Part shown: piece after piece, positions 53,201-64,000 of the stretch
How positions within the stretch are numbered: position 1 is the stretch's first letter
How the letters are laid out: each line of letters opens with the position of its first letter
Origin: Ascaris suum
Lineage: Eukaryota; Nematoda; Chromadorea; Rhabditida; Ascarididae
Length of the DNA stretch: 64,000 nucleotides
Direction: 5' to 3'
NCBI GenBank assembly: GCA_013433145.1
Contig: CM024189.1
Coordinates: forward strand, 6,936,001-7,000,000
The notes under the pieces: model-generated
The model's database searches: none
What the model was told of the DNA's origin: nothing
The model's input: only the letters and a program-made list of their open reading frames with translations
Made by a program: the position numbers and the translations under genes

Positions 53201-56200
53201 ACACTGAATCAATGTCAAATATCGCAAAAACTTCATATAACTCATTGCGTGCTTTATATGCTTCTAGATTTGCATCTTGCACAAATTTATTATTTTCGAT
53301 TTGCAATTATAATTCTTGAATTTCCGGTCTTTTTTTTTGCGGAGAACCTACCTAAGACGCTTTGTTAGCATTTTGAATTTCAAAACTCTAGCAGAGGTCT
53401 CCAATCTGAAGTTTTAAATTGCGGCTAGGGATCTGAAATGATAAATCTAACAAAGAAATATGTTTATATGCGTTTTTGTTTCACTAGCACATTTGTGTTT
53501 CATATCTCTCTTTTTGGTGCGATCTTCGTTGCTAGCGGAAGATTTGACGTCGGCTTTGTTTTTGCTCGCACTTTCTTTAACTGTTACGTTGTTCATTTGC
53601 CCTCTCTTTGTCTTAAATGAGAATTTTTTGCAGTTTTACACCACGAGCTGAAGACGACGAGAAATATTTGGCATGTGTCGTTTCTCATGAAACATATCCT
53701 TCGATTAAATCACAAGGTGTTTTTCTTGACTTGAACTATGCACCGAAAGTCGAACTGAAATTGGACAACAATTCGGTATTGCGTGAACATGGCTCGGCAC
53801 AACTCTCTTGCAACGTCAAAGCAAAACCATTCGAAAACGTCGAAATAATTTGGTATCGCAACGGGAAAGCGATTAGTTCAGCAACAACTGATGTAAGCTG
53901 ATCTATGATTCTTTTTAAAAATTATTGAAAACAAAAGAATATCTCACATAATGAGCAAATGCTATAAAAATGCCCCAAAAAATTGTTTATCAGGGGTTTT
54001 CAAAATGGAAGGAAGATTGCCAACGCATCAGGTAGTTTTATTCGAATGGTGAGCTTGCATATTACTCATGAACGAAGATATCGAGTAAAATTCTCCTGTG
54101 CATTTTCTAATGAGCAATTTTTAGACCAATGATTGCAATCAACGTCGAAAAATTGAAATGTCCTCTGAAATTTAAAAAAAAACTGTCGAAAGGATAGGTT
54201 AATCGCTGAAATATTACAGACACTTTCATTCTCTGAATTGCGAATCGACCATCATCAGTCGCAATACGTCTGCCTTGCGAGAAATTCGATCGGCGAATCT
54301 TCTGCTTCTTATGTGCTCAATATTTCATGTATGTATTTCATTACTTTGTGTGTTATATCGTATGCGGTCAATTTTTTCTTCCTCTATAAAGTGACAATTT
54401 TTTGCGGGTTTTTTCTTCAAAACCTTGGCTTCACCGATAGGTATGTTATGATCTTTTCGCATAATAACAGTAATCACCACTTCTAGTTATCCGATATTTT
54501 GACTAATCGATATGGTTCTTAGAATTTATTTATTTGACAGAAATCGTTACTAGTGAGGTACAAAAAGAAGTATGGAGCATTATAAGATTGAAACATCTTT
54601 CTCCTTCAGTTAAATTAAATAGTTTTTTTTTTTTTGTTTCAAACTTCCATAAATTCTATCCGAAAAGTTCTTTCTTTTTACTGAGATGAATTGGAATGCA
54701 TTTTTCAGTCCTTAAAAACGCATGGGAAAATCCGCTCAAACTTGAAAATTTTTTCGCACTAGGATCATAAAGAAGAACAGATCACGTCACATCATCAATC
54801 ACTCACCATTTTCTATTGTTTAGGATCAATACAGGTGAAATGAACTTTTTCAACTCTGTCGGTCAGTTGCCACTGCTTTCAAAGAAGCGGTTACACCCAC
54901 TTCCCGCCCCCCCCCCTCCTCCCACCTCCACCTCCACCTCCACCTTTCACCACGTAATGTTCGTCCACTAAAATTGCAAGCGAGATCATGTGTGGTGGTG
55001 ATTATTTATTTGAAAATGTATGCTTTCATTATCTGACAGAGGTTGTTTTGGATGAAGTCTCAGTGTTTTACGTTGGAAAAATATAAAGAACACCACCGCT
55101 GATCTCGTCGTATTGTTTGCACTGCTAACAGCCGAGTTTATACTTGTTGATTAATGTTAAATTTGTTAATTAGCTATATAGTGAGAAGCAATGTCGTGGA
55201 CATTTAAGAGAAGTAATGTTTAATTTTTTGTATCGAATGGATAAAGTTAAGTAAATAGGCCTAAAGTCATTAGCGATATTAAAAAAGCACCAGATACCCG
55301 ACTTGTTCAGGCGAACGTTTGAAAAATGTCCAATTTCTTACTCAAACCATTTTTCAGCACCGTTTTTATGGCCATTTATTTTGAAAGTCTTTTTACGGTC
55401 ATACTTTACTGGAAAATTGACAATGTTACTGTTATATCGCCAAGACGCAACATTGGTCGTGGAAAGTAACAAAATAGGTAGATGCATAATTACTATCCGA
55501 ATGGAATCATTCTAACACTTAAGTAGACATTGTAAGGAATTTTCGAATGACTCAGTCGACAAGAGATCCTTTAAGAGTTTCGAAAGGAAATCTTTTCGAC
55601 AAAGGAAATAAACGGCGATCTTCTCTTCTATGCTTCATATTTATCATCGCGGAAATTTGAATTTCGATGTAGTGCTAAGTAAGCTTGTTTTATTTTGTAG
55701 GAAATTCAACATTTCCCACTACTTGATATCGTTTAGAATGCACCATTCTAAAATACAATGCGATAAAATTTGAGCCACTCGAAAAGGATAAATGCTGCAA
55801 AACTCGTGCGTAATCCTATCTTCAGATTTGTACACATTTCTGTTCTTCAGAAATATTCCTAAACTGATATACTGGAAGAGACGCAAAAATTATTCATCGT
55901 ATTGCAGACGGGGCGCATATCATGTCAAGTGAGCAACATCAAGCTGTTAGTCCTGGTGAGGATGCGTTCTTTCATTGCGAGGCTATCGGAAATCCCAAGC
56001 CAACAATACGGTGGATGAAGGCGGGTGACAATCAAACTATTGCGCGAGGCAACAAGTTATTCTTCAAATATTTTTCCATTGTATCATTTAAGAGTTTAAA
56101 TTGTTGCCGTTGTAAAGTTTTCTCTATTATGTATACAATGCGCAGCAAAATATTCCTCATATAAAAGTGACAAATTTTATTCCAACCATTTTTTTTCTTT

Positions 56201-56812
56201 TTATATGCAATCTATTTTAGATTCTAATTGAATTTCCTGGTTTGGTGCCGTTAAAGCGCATCTTATTAACTTGTGTTTGGAACATTATGCGCTTAAATGC
56301 GAAAAAAAAGTAGAATCAATATTTTTTTTTCTGCATTTTTCTGCTAAAACGAGCACAAATGTGCATTCTTTCACATTGCAACATGCTCATGTTTTTTCTT
56401 TCTTTAGCCAAATTTTTTCGGATTTTACATATTACCACTTTTTCAGTCTTCTTTTAGAGTAAGTGATGCAACGAAGTGATAGGGTGCAAAGTGTGCAGCA
56501 TTAGCTTCACACGACTCCCTACGGTGAAACATTTGAATAAATTTCTTTTGAATCATGCACAAACACCTTTGCTTGGCATCGAGTCGCCCTATATGCTGCA
56601 GCTTCACAATACGATCAGTGCAAAGCTGGCAACGAGGTGAATACGAATGCGTTGCGAGTGTAGAGGGCTTCCCTGCAGCAAAGTTGACGAATTACCTACA
56701 TATCCGTGGTCCGCCGTCGGTAAGCCTCACCGAGGAAACAGTCGCAGCAGTGGGCGAAAGTGTCGAAATCATTTGCGAGGTATACGCTACGCATTCTTTC
56801 GTTAGCATTCTC

Positions 56813-56911
<99 letters not shown>

Positions 56912-59900
56912 TCTAACAAATTTTACCTCGGAAGTGCCTGGGATTCTCTAACAAAAAGTACTTGGGAAGTCTCTAGCTGTGGTTAAGTAGCAGCAAATGA
57001 AAGCATATGCCCACTGTTTAAGAGTTCGTTACAGCTCCAACTTAAGGGACTATTTTAAGCCTTTTTTGGGTGAAGATGTTTTCATCCATATTTCAACAAA
57101 CACTCCCTTAAACACAGTGCACGACAAAAGTGTTGCATTTTATGCAGATCGGTTAGCTTGGCTAGAATGCTCGATGGTTTTCTATATTGTTGAAGCCATA
57201 ACTGCAGGTACGTGGTCGGCCACAGCCTAAAGACGTGATATGGTCACTCGATGGGCTACCTCTAGAATATGGCCGCCCTAGAGGACGAATACAGGTCAGA
57301 ATTTGAAATTTTTTTATGAAGTAAAAAGTAGCATTCAGATGAGAGTATGCGTTAAATGCTTGTGGTGACACGCATATACAAGAAATATGCTGAAATTTTT
57401 ATTCTTTAGTCGATTCTCCTCTGTTTTTATGTCACAGATATATGAGGATGGGAAAGTTTAGGCAACAGAATGTGAGGTTATTGATCTCCATCGCCTCGTT
57501 CTGCATCTTAACCAGTATTAGAAGTCATGAATAGGCCACTGTAATCAAGTCGCTTCTCTGAAGCGGTAATTTATCTACTTACTTTAATCGACAAAGAATT
57601 CATTCGAATAAATGTCTCTTCATATCGTTTGCACTTCCGCTTAAATGAAGTCGTAAGGGGCGTGAAGGTTAGGTCTCACGCGCATCTCCTTCCCATTGGA
57701 TACTGACGAGTCGACTCATCGTTGTTCCATTCAAAAGGAGAGCTCTGACTTGCTGCACCATCTTCGTCCCGATGAGGCCCTTGGTTGGAGTGACTCGGTA
57801 GAAGAAGCCAAAGAGTCTGTTGGGAGCTGTCTTAAACCGACCGCGCAGTAAGCAATGAAGCGGTAAACTATAGAAAAAAAGATGCTGTGCGAGATAGATT
57901 ATGACGCATTAAAACAGTAGGTGAAATCAATTGAAAGTTCGCATTAGGCTCTCTAGTTTCATTAGGCGTAAATTGTTAACACTGATTGCTTAACTAAATA
58001 TACGTCCCTTCGATGCTGGATTGTGCTACTTTCTAGATGGTGATGCTTCTAATATAAATTTCGTAATTTTGTGATTTTTCAGTTGTTTGAAAAAACCCCC
58101 GATAGGAGTGAAATAATTCGTAATCTTTGATCTTATCCATGAAAAAGTTGGCACCTCCACGTTTCTGCTTACAGCTTAAGGTGTTTAACAGCACCACAAA
58201 AAATTACCATTTTGTAAAAAGTTCTTCATTTGTATAGAATGTAATGAATATCGCTGTTATTTATATAGGTGCACCAAGTACCAAGACAGTTTGGAGTGGA
58301 AAGTAAACTCGTCGTGCAAAATCTCAAAGACAGCGATTTCGGTATTTACAACTGCACCGCTATTAACGAGCTTGGCCACGACTTCCAGACGATGGAGCTG
58401 AGAAGGAAGAGTGTTGTTGACGTAGTTATTAGTAAGTAATGCTATATTTCATTGCCAAATTCTTGCCGAATAATGCCATTGGAAATGAAATAAACTTTGA
58501 GTAGGCAGCACTACTTATTTGCAATATCTAGGCAATTATATTAGTTTGTTATGGTTTTTTTCGTTTGACAGCGATTAACGATTTGTTTGGTGATTTCTTT
58601 TGAAATGGCTATGCCCGGAAATCCAAATGAAAGTTTCCAGTGGCGAAGGTTAAATTGCTGTTCCTTTTGTCCTTTTGACTTGCAGATACCGTTTTATGTG
58701 AAGGTTGAGTGTCCTTGGCCGAGTTAGTTTTCATGGTCCCTTCAAGATCTGAAATCCCTGTCGAGGTGTGATGAAGTTAACTGTTAACAGGCGCAGGTGT
58801 CATGAGCAAAGCATTTATCACACTTATGCAATAAGGTAACAGAGAAAAGCGCAATCTGACGACTCATCATTCTGAAGACTGTGGCGCAAGCGCAATCTCC
58901 TTTATCGCCTCTCGACTCTGCCTTACCGCTTCCCCCTCTCCACCCCTTCGGGGACCTTGCGTAGCCCCCACTTGTCCTCGCAAAACAATATGGAATGAAT
59001 GTTTGAGCATAACAACCTCTTTTATGGGCAGTCACTTTTGTCCAAGTTTACTTGCTGAACATTTACTCCCTTTTCATGTAAGTATTAGGCTTTCCCAACA
59101 AGGCTATCGCATTTCTGTCATTTCCTCTTCAATCGACTGGTCTACCATGCAAAGTTTTTCAGAAATACTGCCATGGAGTTATGTCCTTCCACTTGCATTA
59201 CTTGCGCTTATCGGCCTTCTTGTGCTTATTTGTTGTGGATTTTGGCAGTGCTGTCGGAAAAAGTACAGGAAAACGACACGTCTAAATGGTTAGTAATATT
59301 TAAACTTTAAGCTAATTTATGCTAATAGTGCACGTCGCATCTGCGAAGCGGTAAGAAAATACTGTTCAATTTTTTTTTGACATTGACGATTTCTACTTTC
59401 AGATGATCAATTAGAAGTGACGGTGAAATGCGAAGCGCTGGATGGTGGCCAGTTTTTCCCAGAAATGTACAGTTCATCACCTCTCGAGAACTCTGAACTT
59501 TTATGTTCTAAGGTAATAAGCATGATTTCAAGAAAAAAAATCAGTTTTAGAGCCACAATGCTTGAACACTAAAGGAAGTGCTCGGAAAGCTCTTCAGCGA
59601 TGATCCATGAAAATGAGCATGTTCACACACATTTTGCATTTCTTTATATGGTTATATAAATGTGTGCATTTGAAACATGGGAATGCAATGTTTTCCAGGA
59701 TTATGTGCCTATCCCACAAAGCAATCCCGACCTCGATTACCTTCCGCCACCGACATTTATTGGTAATCTTTATCATCCGTATATCAACCAGCCGGTTGAA
59801 TATTCTGTAGATCCAAGCGTGCGTTTCGAACCATCGTACGGCAGTTTCACTTCTGGTATGAGCACTCCGGCTGGTGGTGCGCTCTCCGATGTGTATGCGT

Positions 59901-61591
59901 GCAACCCTTCACGAGTTGAGGTACCGTCGTTTTTCATTAAAATAATTCTAGGACCACTGAATAGTCCCAAAAGAATTGAAAAACTTCGAAGATGTTTTTT
60001 CCAGCAGTGCTCAAAAGTAGTAAAAATGAATGCACCTCTTAGACTTTGCACGGCATGTTGCATGAAATATTATGTGCTACATTGGAGCACTTTTCACATT
60101 GTAGTAACTGCGTCGATGTTTTACATCAGAACAACACAAAACGTCAATCAAAAAGAACATCTGTTTCCGGCAAAAAAAGCAATTCATTTCGATGGTAACT
60201 CTCATCAAAGAAGATGCCCACTCTATTACGCCAGTGAGTTCGTTGCATTGTAAAAACTAAGCTGATTGCGTCAATTGTTGTTGATGTACTTGAGAAAGTA
60301 GACCATATATCGTTTGCATTTTGATTGACGGAATCTTTTCGTAATAAGTTCTAACTATGTTCACATGCAATGTGTGAAAATATAAAGATTTCAGCATAGC
60401 TTTAACCGTTTCCAGTAAGAATTCACTCAAAAATCTCAGAATTAAGAAAAAAAAATTTTTTTCGACCATTTTTCATTTATATATTTAAAAAAATCTCTAT
60501 AGTATATATTTTCCGAAAAGGTTTCTAAAGGTTTTATATCGAAAGCTTGAGGTTGACTCGTATTAAGCTTGATCAATTTTTCCTAAAATGTATAATATAT
60601 TTCCATTTTCCTGTTGAGCGTTTTTCCTTTTGTTCTTTTATCTGAATTGGAAGCTGAAATCGCACTCATCCACACGTTTGAAAAGAAAATTTTTGCTTAT
60701 ATTTCTTGCTCGGAATTTATTAGATTTGTAATCCGTAAATGAAAAAAAAAAGATGTTACGAGCGATAATTATATTTGTGTTATTTGGCAAATTTTGCTGT
60801 CTTTAGTATAGAGTGCTATCCATAAATCTTATGACTCACACAACGCAAATGTTTTTTTTTCGGAGATAACGTTTATAAATCACTGGAACAGCTGACCGTA
60901 TAAGTGCGCCAAACATTTCCTCTCTTTTTTTTACGTTCCTCGAATCTTTGTAAAATCCCAATAATTTTATCACAGAATCAAATTCTTCCACTTCTTTTGA
61001 ACGTTTCTTTAAGTTTTTTTTTTTGTCATTTTTTCGTCAATTTTATTCTCCCCGACAGTGTGCAACGCTGTGGTACGTACCATCACTCAGAAGTCCATCT
61101 ATACAGTACCAGACTCTTTATTAGTGTTTTTTCTACTTTCCAACTGCTATTAAAAATGTGCGGTAAGCAACAGGTTTGTAATTCTAATTGCGATATGTGG
61201 CGCATTTAGAGCCATTAGTAATTACGCTTCAGATGCTGTAGGTTTTGATATTCTGAGTTGGTTCTTGAAATCAAAAGTTACTTCTTACTTGCCAAACGTG
61301 GTGCAACAATGACGTATTAATTTCAGCTGATGAATTCGTTAACTTCAGTATAGTGCTACAAACCTTTCATCTCCACCATTTTTACTACATGATTTTTACA
61401 ATTTACTGCTGTTTTTCTTGCTCAATTGCCAGCGTTATAGCGAGAAAGATACATGCAGAATTTTGAAGGGCACAACTCTGGAGACTTTAACAGAAGTCGC
61501 GACACCAGATATGGGGAGTGGCACACCGTTGTTGTTGAATGCGGCTCGCGTACATGAACGTCCTGTAAGTCGAACGTCAACACACGTCTAG
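50254..61591 (+). CDS. syg-1: SYG-1 / Kirrel-Neph-type immunoglobulin cell-adhesion receptor
   Basis: Fourteen exons: 50254-50394, 50613-50835, 51884-52093, 52511-52607, 53634-53892, 54220-54328, 55908-56055, 56602-56779, 57208-57294, 58269-58431, 59163-59288, 59403-59512, 59699-59920 and 61433-61591. All join in phase, giving 743 residues, near the usual family length. Signal peptide 1-17; Ig1 C42/C100 with QGAVQWVKNGFGLG; Ig2 C148/C238; Ig3 C283/C328; Ig4 C370/C412; Ig5 C454/C513; N-glycosylation sites at N222, N344, N388, N396 and N512; membrane helix about 545-567 with four flanking Cys (562, 563, 568, 569); tail 568-743. The tail has YGSFTS (664-669), matching the WIRS consensus that recruits the WAVE complex, and ends THV, the PDZ ligand of Neph proteins. 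Known role in worms: a synaptic-site-specifying adhesion receptor that binds SYG-2. The exon 3-4 junction is uncertain: donor 52027 with acceptor 52519 is also in phase and gives 718 residues. Confidence 0.95.
54907..54945 (+). repeat. C10 run plus (CCACCT)4-like repeat
   Basis: A C10 run at 54907-54916 is followed by a CCACCT hexamer repeat, inside the intron between syg-1 exons 6 and 7. Confidence 0.9.
56815..56908. repeat. (TA)47 microsatellite in a syg-1 intron
   Basis: A 94-bp TA array beginning 35 bases after the donor of syg-1 exon 8 (56779|GT). Confidence 0.98.
56909..56975 (+). repeat. Diverged tandem repeat of about 33 bp
   Basis: Immediately after the TA array, TTCTCTAACAAA...GGAAGTGCC is followed by TTCTCTAACAAA...GGGAAGTCTC: two units sharing their starts and ends. 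Confidence 0.6.
57640..57860 (+). other. GC-richer intronic patch
   Basis: Inside the intron between syg-1 exons 9 and 10. It contains a 10-bp palindrome GAGTCGACTC (57708-57717) and several short self-complementary stretches. No open frame fits the receptor. Confidence 0.35.
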
Positions 61592-64000
61592 ATTGCATTC
61601 AAGTTTGTCAATTCTATGTAACGAAACAATGGGCCTCATCCGATTTGCCTGTCTTGATGTACGTGCTTCGCCAAGACATTTTCGACCAGGACGAAGCAAT
61701 GGAACGAGGCGGGCGTTTGCAACTTTTTCTGTTGAACGTCTCATATTCCGGTTTATGATAGGCCACCCACGATGTGGCCTGCAGCACATTCTTTATTGGT
61801 CTCCGCTTGTTGTTTGCCATTTGGAGCACATCCGTGTTTGTTCACTTACGGCTGTCTCTTTGAGGTTGTTATCAACTAAACAGTCGAAAGCACTCCTCGA
61901 TTTTGAGCAGTGCTTTTGTTTCGCATCAAATGCAACATGTTCACCTTTGTAGTATATCGAAGTAGTAAGGATAACTACCATAAACAGCCTAGATTAAAGC
62001 TATAAAACGTCTCAATGATCTCTCCGTTAAAAAAACGTTTGTGAACGATCGTGAAATAAGCTATTACGGACCTTTGTTTAGTCCTTAATTACAAATGCTT
62101 AAAGTTATGGGAAAGAACATTGTTTGTGAAGGGAAGGATTTTCTCATGAATTTTAGACCTTCATTCTTTCCTAAGAGAAATAAGCCATTAATCCTATGAA
62201 TTCCACAGCTTTGTACAGTTGATCGTCACTTATTTTGCAGCGTTACCTGCAGCTGTAACCTATCGGAACTTTGAAATAGTTTTATTTTAGGCTTGTTGAC
62301 TTGATCGTTCGAAACCGTTCTTGTTTCATTTTAACCATTATATTGAGAATTGAGATTATTGGGTAAATCAACAATAAACAGGGATATACTAGCAAAGGAA
62401 AGGGCCGTGAAATGTAAAAAGCTGCAGCGTCATCCGTTGGAACATACCTAGTCAAAAGTCGCCCTAATGGCTAAGAATTTATTTCGAGGATAATTTCTCT
62501 AAGAAATTGAATTTCATAATTTCTAAAAGTTTTATAAAGAAGGCTCATAAGGAGACTCCAGTTGCTTTGAGCAATAAAGGAAATATTCTCAATTGTCAAT
62601 GTTTCTTCAGCTAATTTTCATCGATATTCTCTTTGTTCCGAAGTGCCATTTCAACGACGATTGTATATTGTAACGTTATTGCATTGTACATATTTAATAA
62701 CCGAACATTTCCTCATGATTGTTTTGCATTGCAATTTTGCTGAAATGTAATGTCGGGAAATGTGTGCCATAATGATTGTCGTTGTTGTCGTATACAAAAT
62801 TAGAGCTTCGTATTATTATCACTCAATTTTTTTCTCAGCAATAATCTTCTCTCAATGAAAAAAAAAGAATTAACTAAAGGTATTATGGATATAATTTTGT
62901 ATTTGTAATTTTTTCGCGTTTTTACGATCCTTACTATTTGAGGTAATCGAGAAAAATAGCTTAGAAAAATTGAAAGACGATTAGAATCAATGGCATCGAT
63001 GTCATGCACTTTATTTATTATTTGATTTCAAGCTCTTGACTAAACTTCAAATTTCATATCACGTTTAGTGTGGAATTTAAAGACATGCGGAATAATTAAA
63101 GACGAGCGGAAATAAGACTGGTGTAGCTGAAACTGCTTACATTCAGTACCATTGCTTTCAACTAAGCATATATTCCCACATCCACTTCCTTATTCATCAG
63201 ATGAATGGACGCTGTCCTCCATTCTGCGTAATTTTCAAAATAACCATGTTAAAACAATTCATATTACACGATTTGGGGAGTATTTTGGGTAAAGTGGTTT
63301 GTAAACGCTTACCTAAAAGTTAGGCGGTGAAGGTAAAAAGCGGTACTCTGTGGAATTAACCAATTTATTTACCTCTTTTCAAAGAAATTTCCGCAATAAC
63401 GAACTGCGATCATTTAACGTCAACAGCACTCGTCGTTTACGCGTGCGTTATATGTACCGATCAGATTCTATCAAATAAATGATAAATGCTTACTGATGGT
63501 TTGTGAGTTGTTAACTGTTTTTCTTTTTTTGAAGAACGAGATCAATTTACGACCAATTTTCTTCAAGCACATTTCAGTGTTCGTTTTAGGGATGAAATGG
63601 GGGAGAAGTTAAAGGGGGGTTGAAGCACAACCGCTGGTCCGAATATTTTCGCCTGCGAGGAAGAAAATGCAAGTACAATAACTCTTCTTGCAAATCAAGT
63701 GAAGCAAGCTCTTTCATGGCCAGCAGACGCAAAAATTCCAGGTGCAAGTTCATCTGTTCTCGTATCGCTTCATGAGTTTTTGTAAGTCTTTCAGTTTATC
63801 ACCATTTTCAGACGAAATTTGCATTCTTCTTTTGCTAAACACGTTAAAGAACTACCTGTAACGCAATCATATTGTGATCATAGCGAATTCTATTGCATTC
63901 ACAGAATCTTATCCCTTGGAAACCCAGCTAAAAAATCTCGTAAATTGTGTTCACCAGAAAAGGTTCAGGTTCTTCACGTCGCAGATTTATTTCACCTCGC
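61592..64000. other. 3' region of syg-1 and downstream spacer
   Basis: No further gene is supported. AATAAA polyadenylation signals occur at 62373-62378 and 62573-62578, 0.8-1.0 kb after the stop, so the 3' UTR may be long or a variant signal nearer the stop is used. Confidence 0.45.

Noticed and set aside
53438..53651. Short plus-strand frames before syg-1 exon 5
   Set aside because: They end before or run out of frame with the exon that begins after TTTTTTGCAG at 53633; intronic.
54001..54052. Possible extra syg-1 exon between exons 5 and 6
   Set aside because: Joining exon 5 straight to 54220 gives normal Ig3 spacing (W297 to C328). The extra piece needs a poor acceptor and adds an insertion in the middle of the domain.
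57640..57800. Hammerhead-ribozyme-like CTGACGAG and GATGAG words
   Set aside because: The required GAAA core and the partner stems are absent.
59921..60253. Open extension of syg-1 exon 13 into the following DNA
   Set aside because: The donor GAG|GTACCG joins in phase to an exon ending in THV, the family's C-terminus. The read-through part has no family resemblance.

Overview
The window is animal nuclear DNA, most likely from a chromadorean nematode. It is AT-rich, introns are bounded by GT...TTTCAG-type junctions, candidate trans-splice acceptors sit 14-20 bases before both well-supported start codons, and the two clear genes encode metazoan proteins, one of them the nematode synaptic adhesion protein SYG-1. 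I cannot name the species. There are no prokaryotic, viral or CRISPR features. In DNA of this composition roughly a hundred reading frames of 60 or more codons are expected by chance. I therefore accept a frame only when splice sites, phases and protein character agree; all other models are marked as candidates.

Two genes are solid. On the minus strand at 4367-6118, four exons encode a 337-residue serine/threonine kinase that is almost only a kinase domain. On the plus strand at 50254-61591, fourteen phase-consistent exons give a 743-residue SYG-1/Kirrel/Neph-type receptor. It has a signal peptide, five immunoglobulin domains, one membrane helix, and a cytoplasmic tail carrying a WIRS-like motif and a C-terminal THV PDZ ligand. 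Both are complete in the window.

The left edge (320-2746, plus) holds the 3' part of an unrecognised gene made of very small exons. The 44 kb between kinase and syg-1 is mostly AT-rich spacer, with several candidate small genes: 18293-18616 (minus), 23196-24639 (minus), 25284-25933 (plus), 34624-35844 (plus), 38797-39042 (minus) and 47316-48883 (minus). None matches a family I recognise. After 61591 I see only the syg-1 3' region.

The repeat landscape is conspicuous. There are four long (TA)n arrays (94-170 bp), one lying 35 bases inside a syg-1 intron, and about nine poly-G/poly-C runs of 10-18. One inverted duplication carries an open frame in one arm and a decayed copy in the other, with a (TA)75 array between. 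Other items worth checking are two overlapping GC-rich hairpins (20354-20410), a cluster of TTCCGGAA palindromes including a 24-bp perfect palindrome (22730-22908), an 18-bp direct repeat bracketing a (TA)n-bearing segment, and a string of hairpins at 45875-45933.
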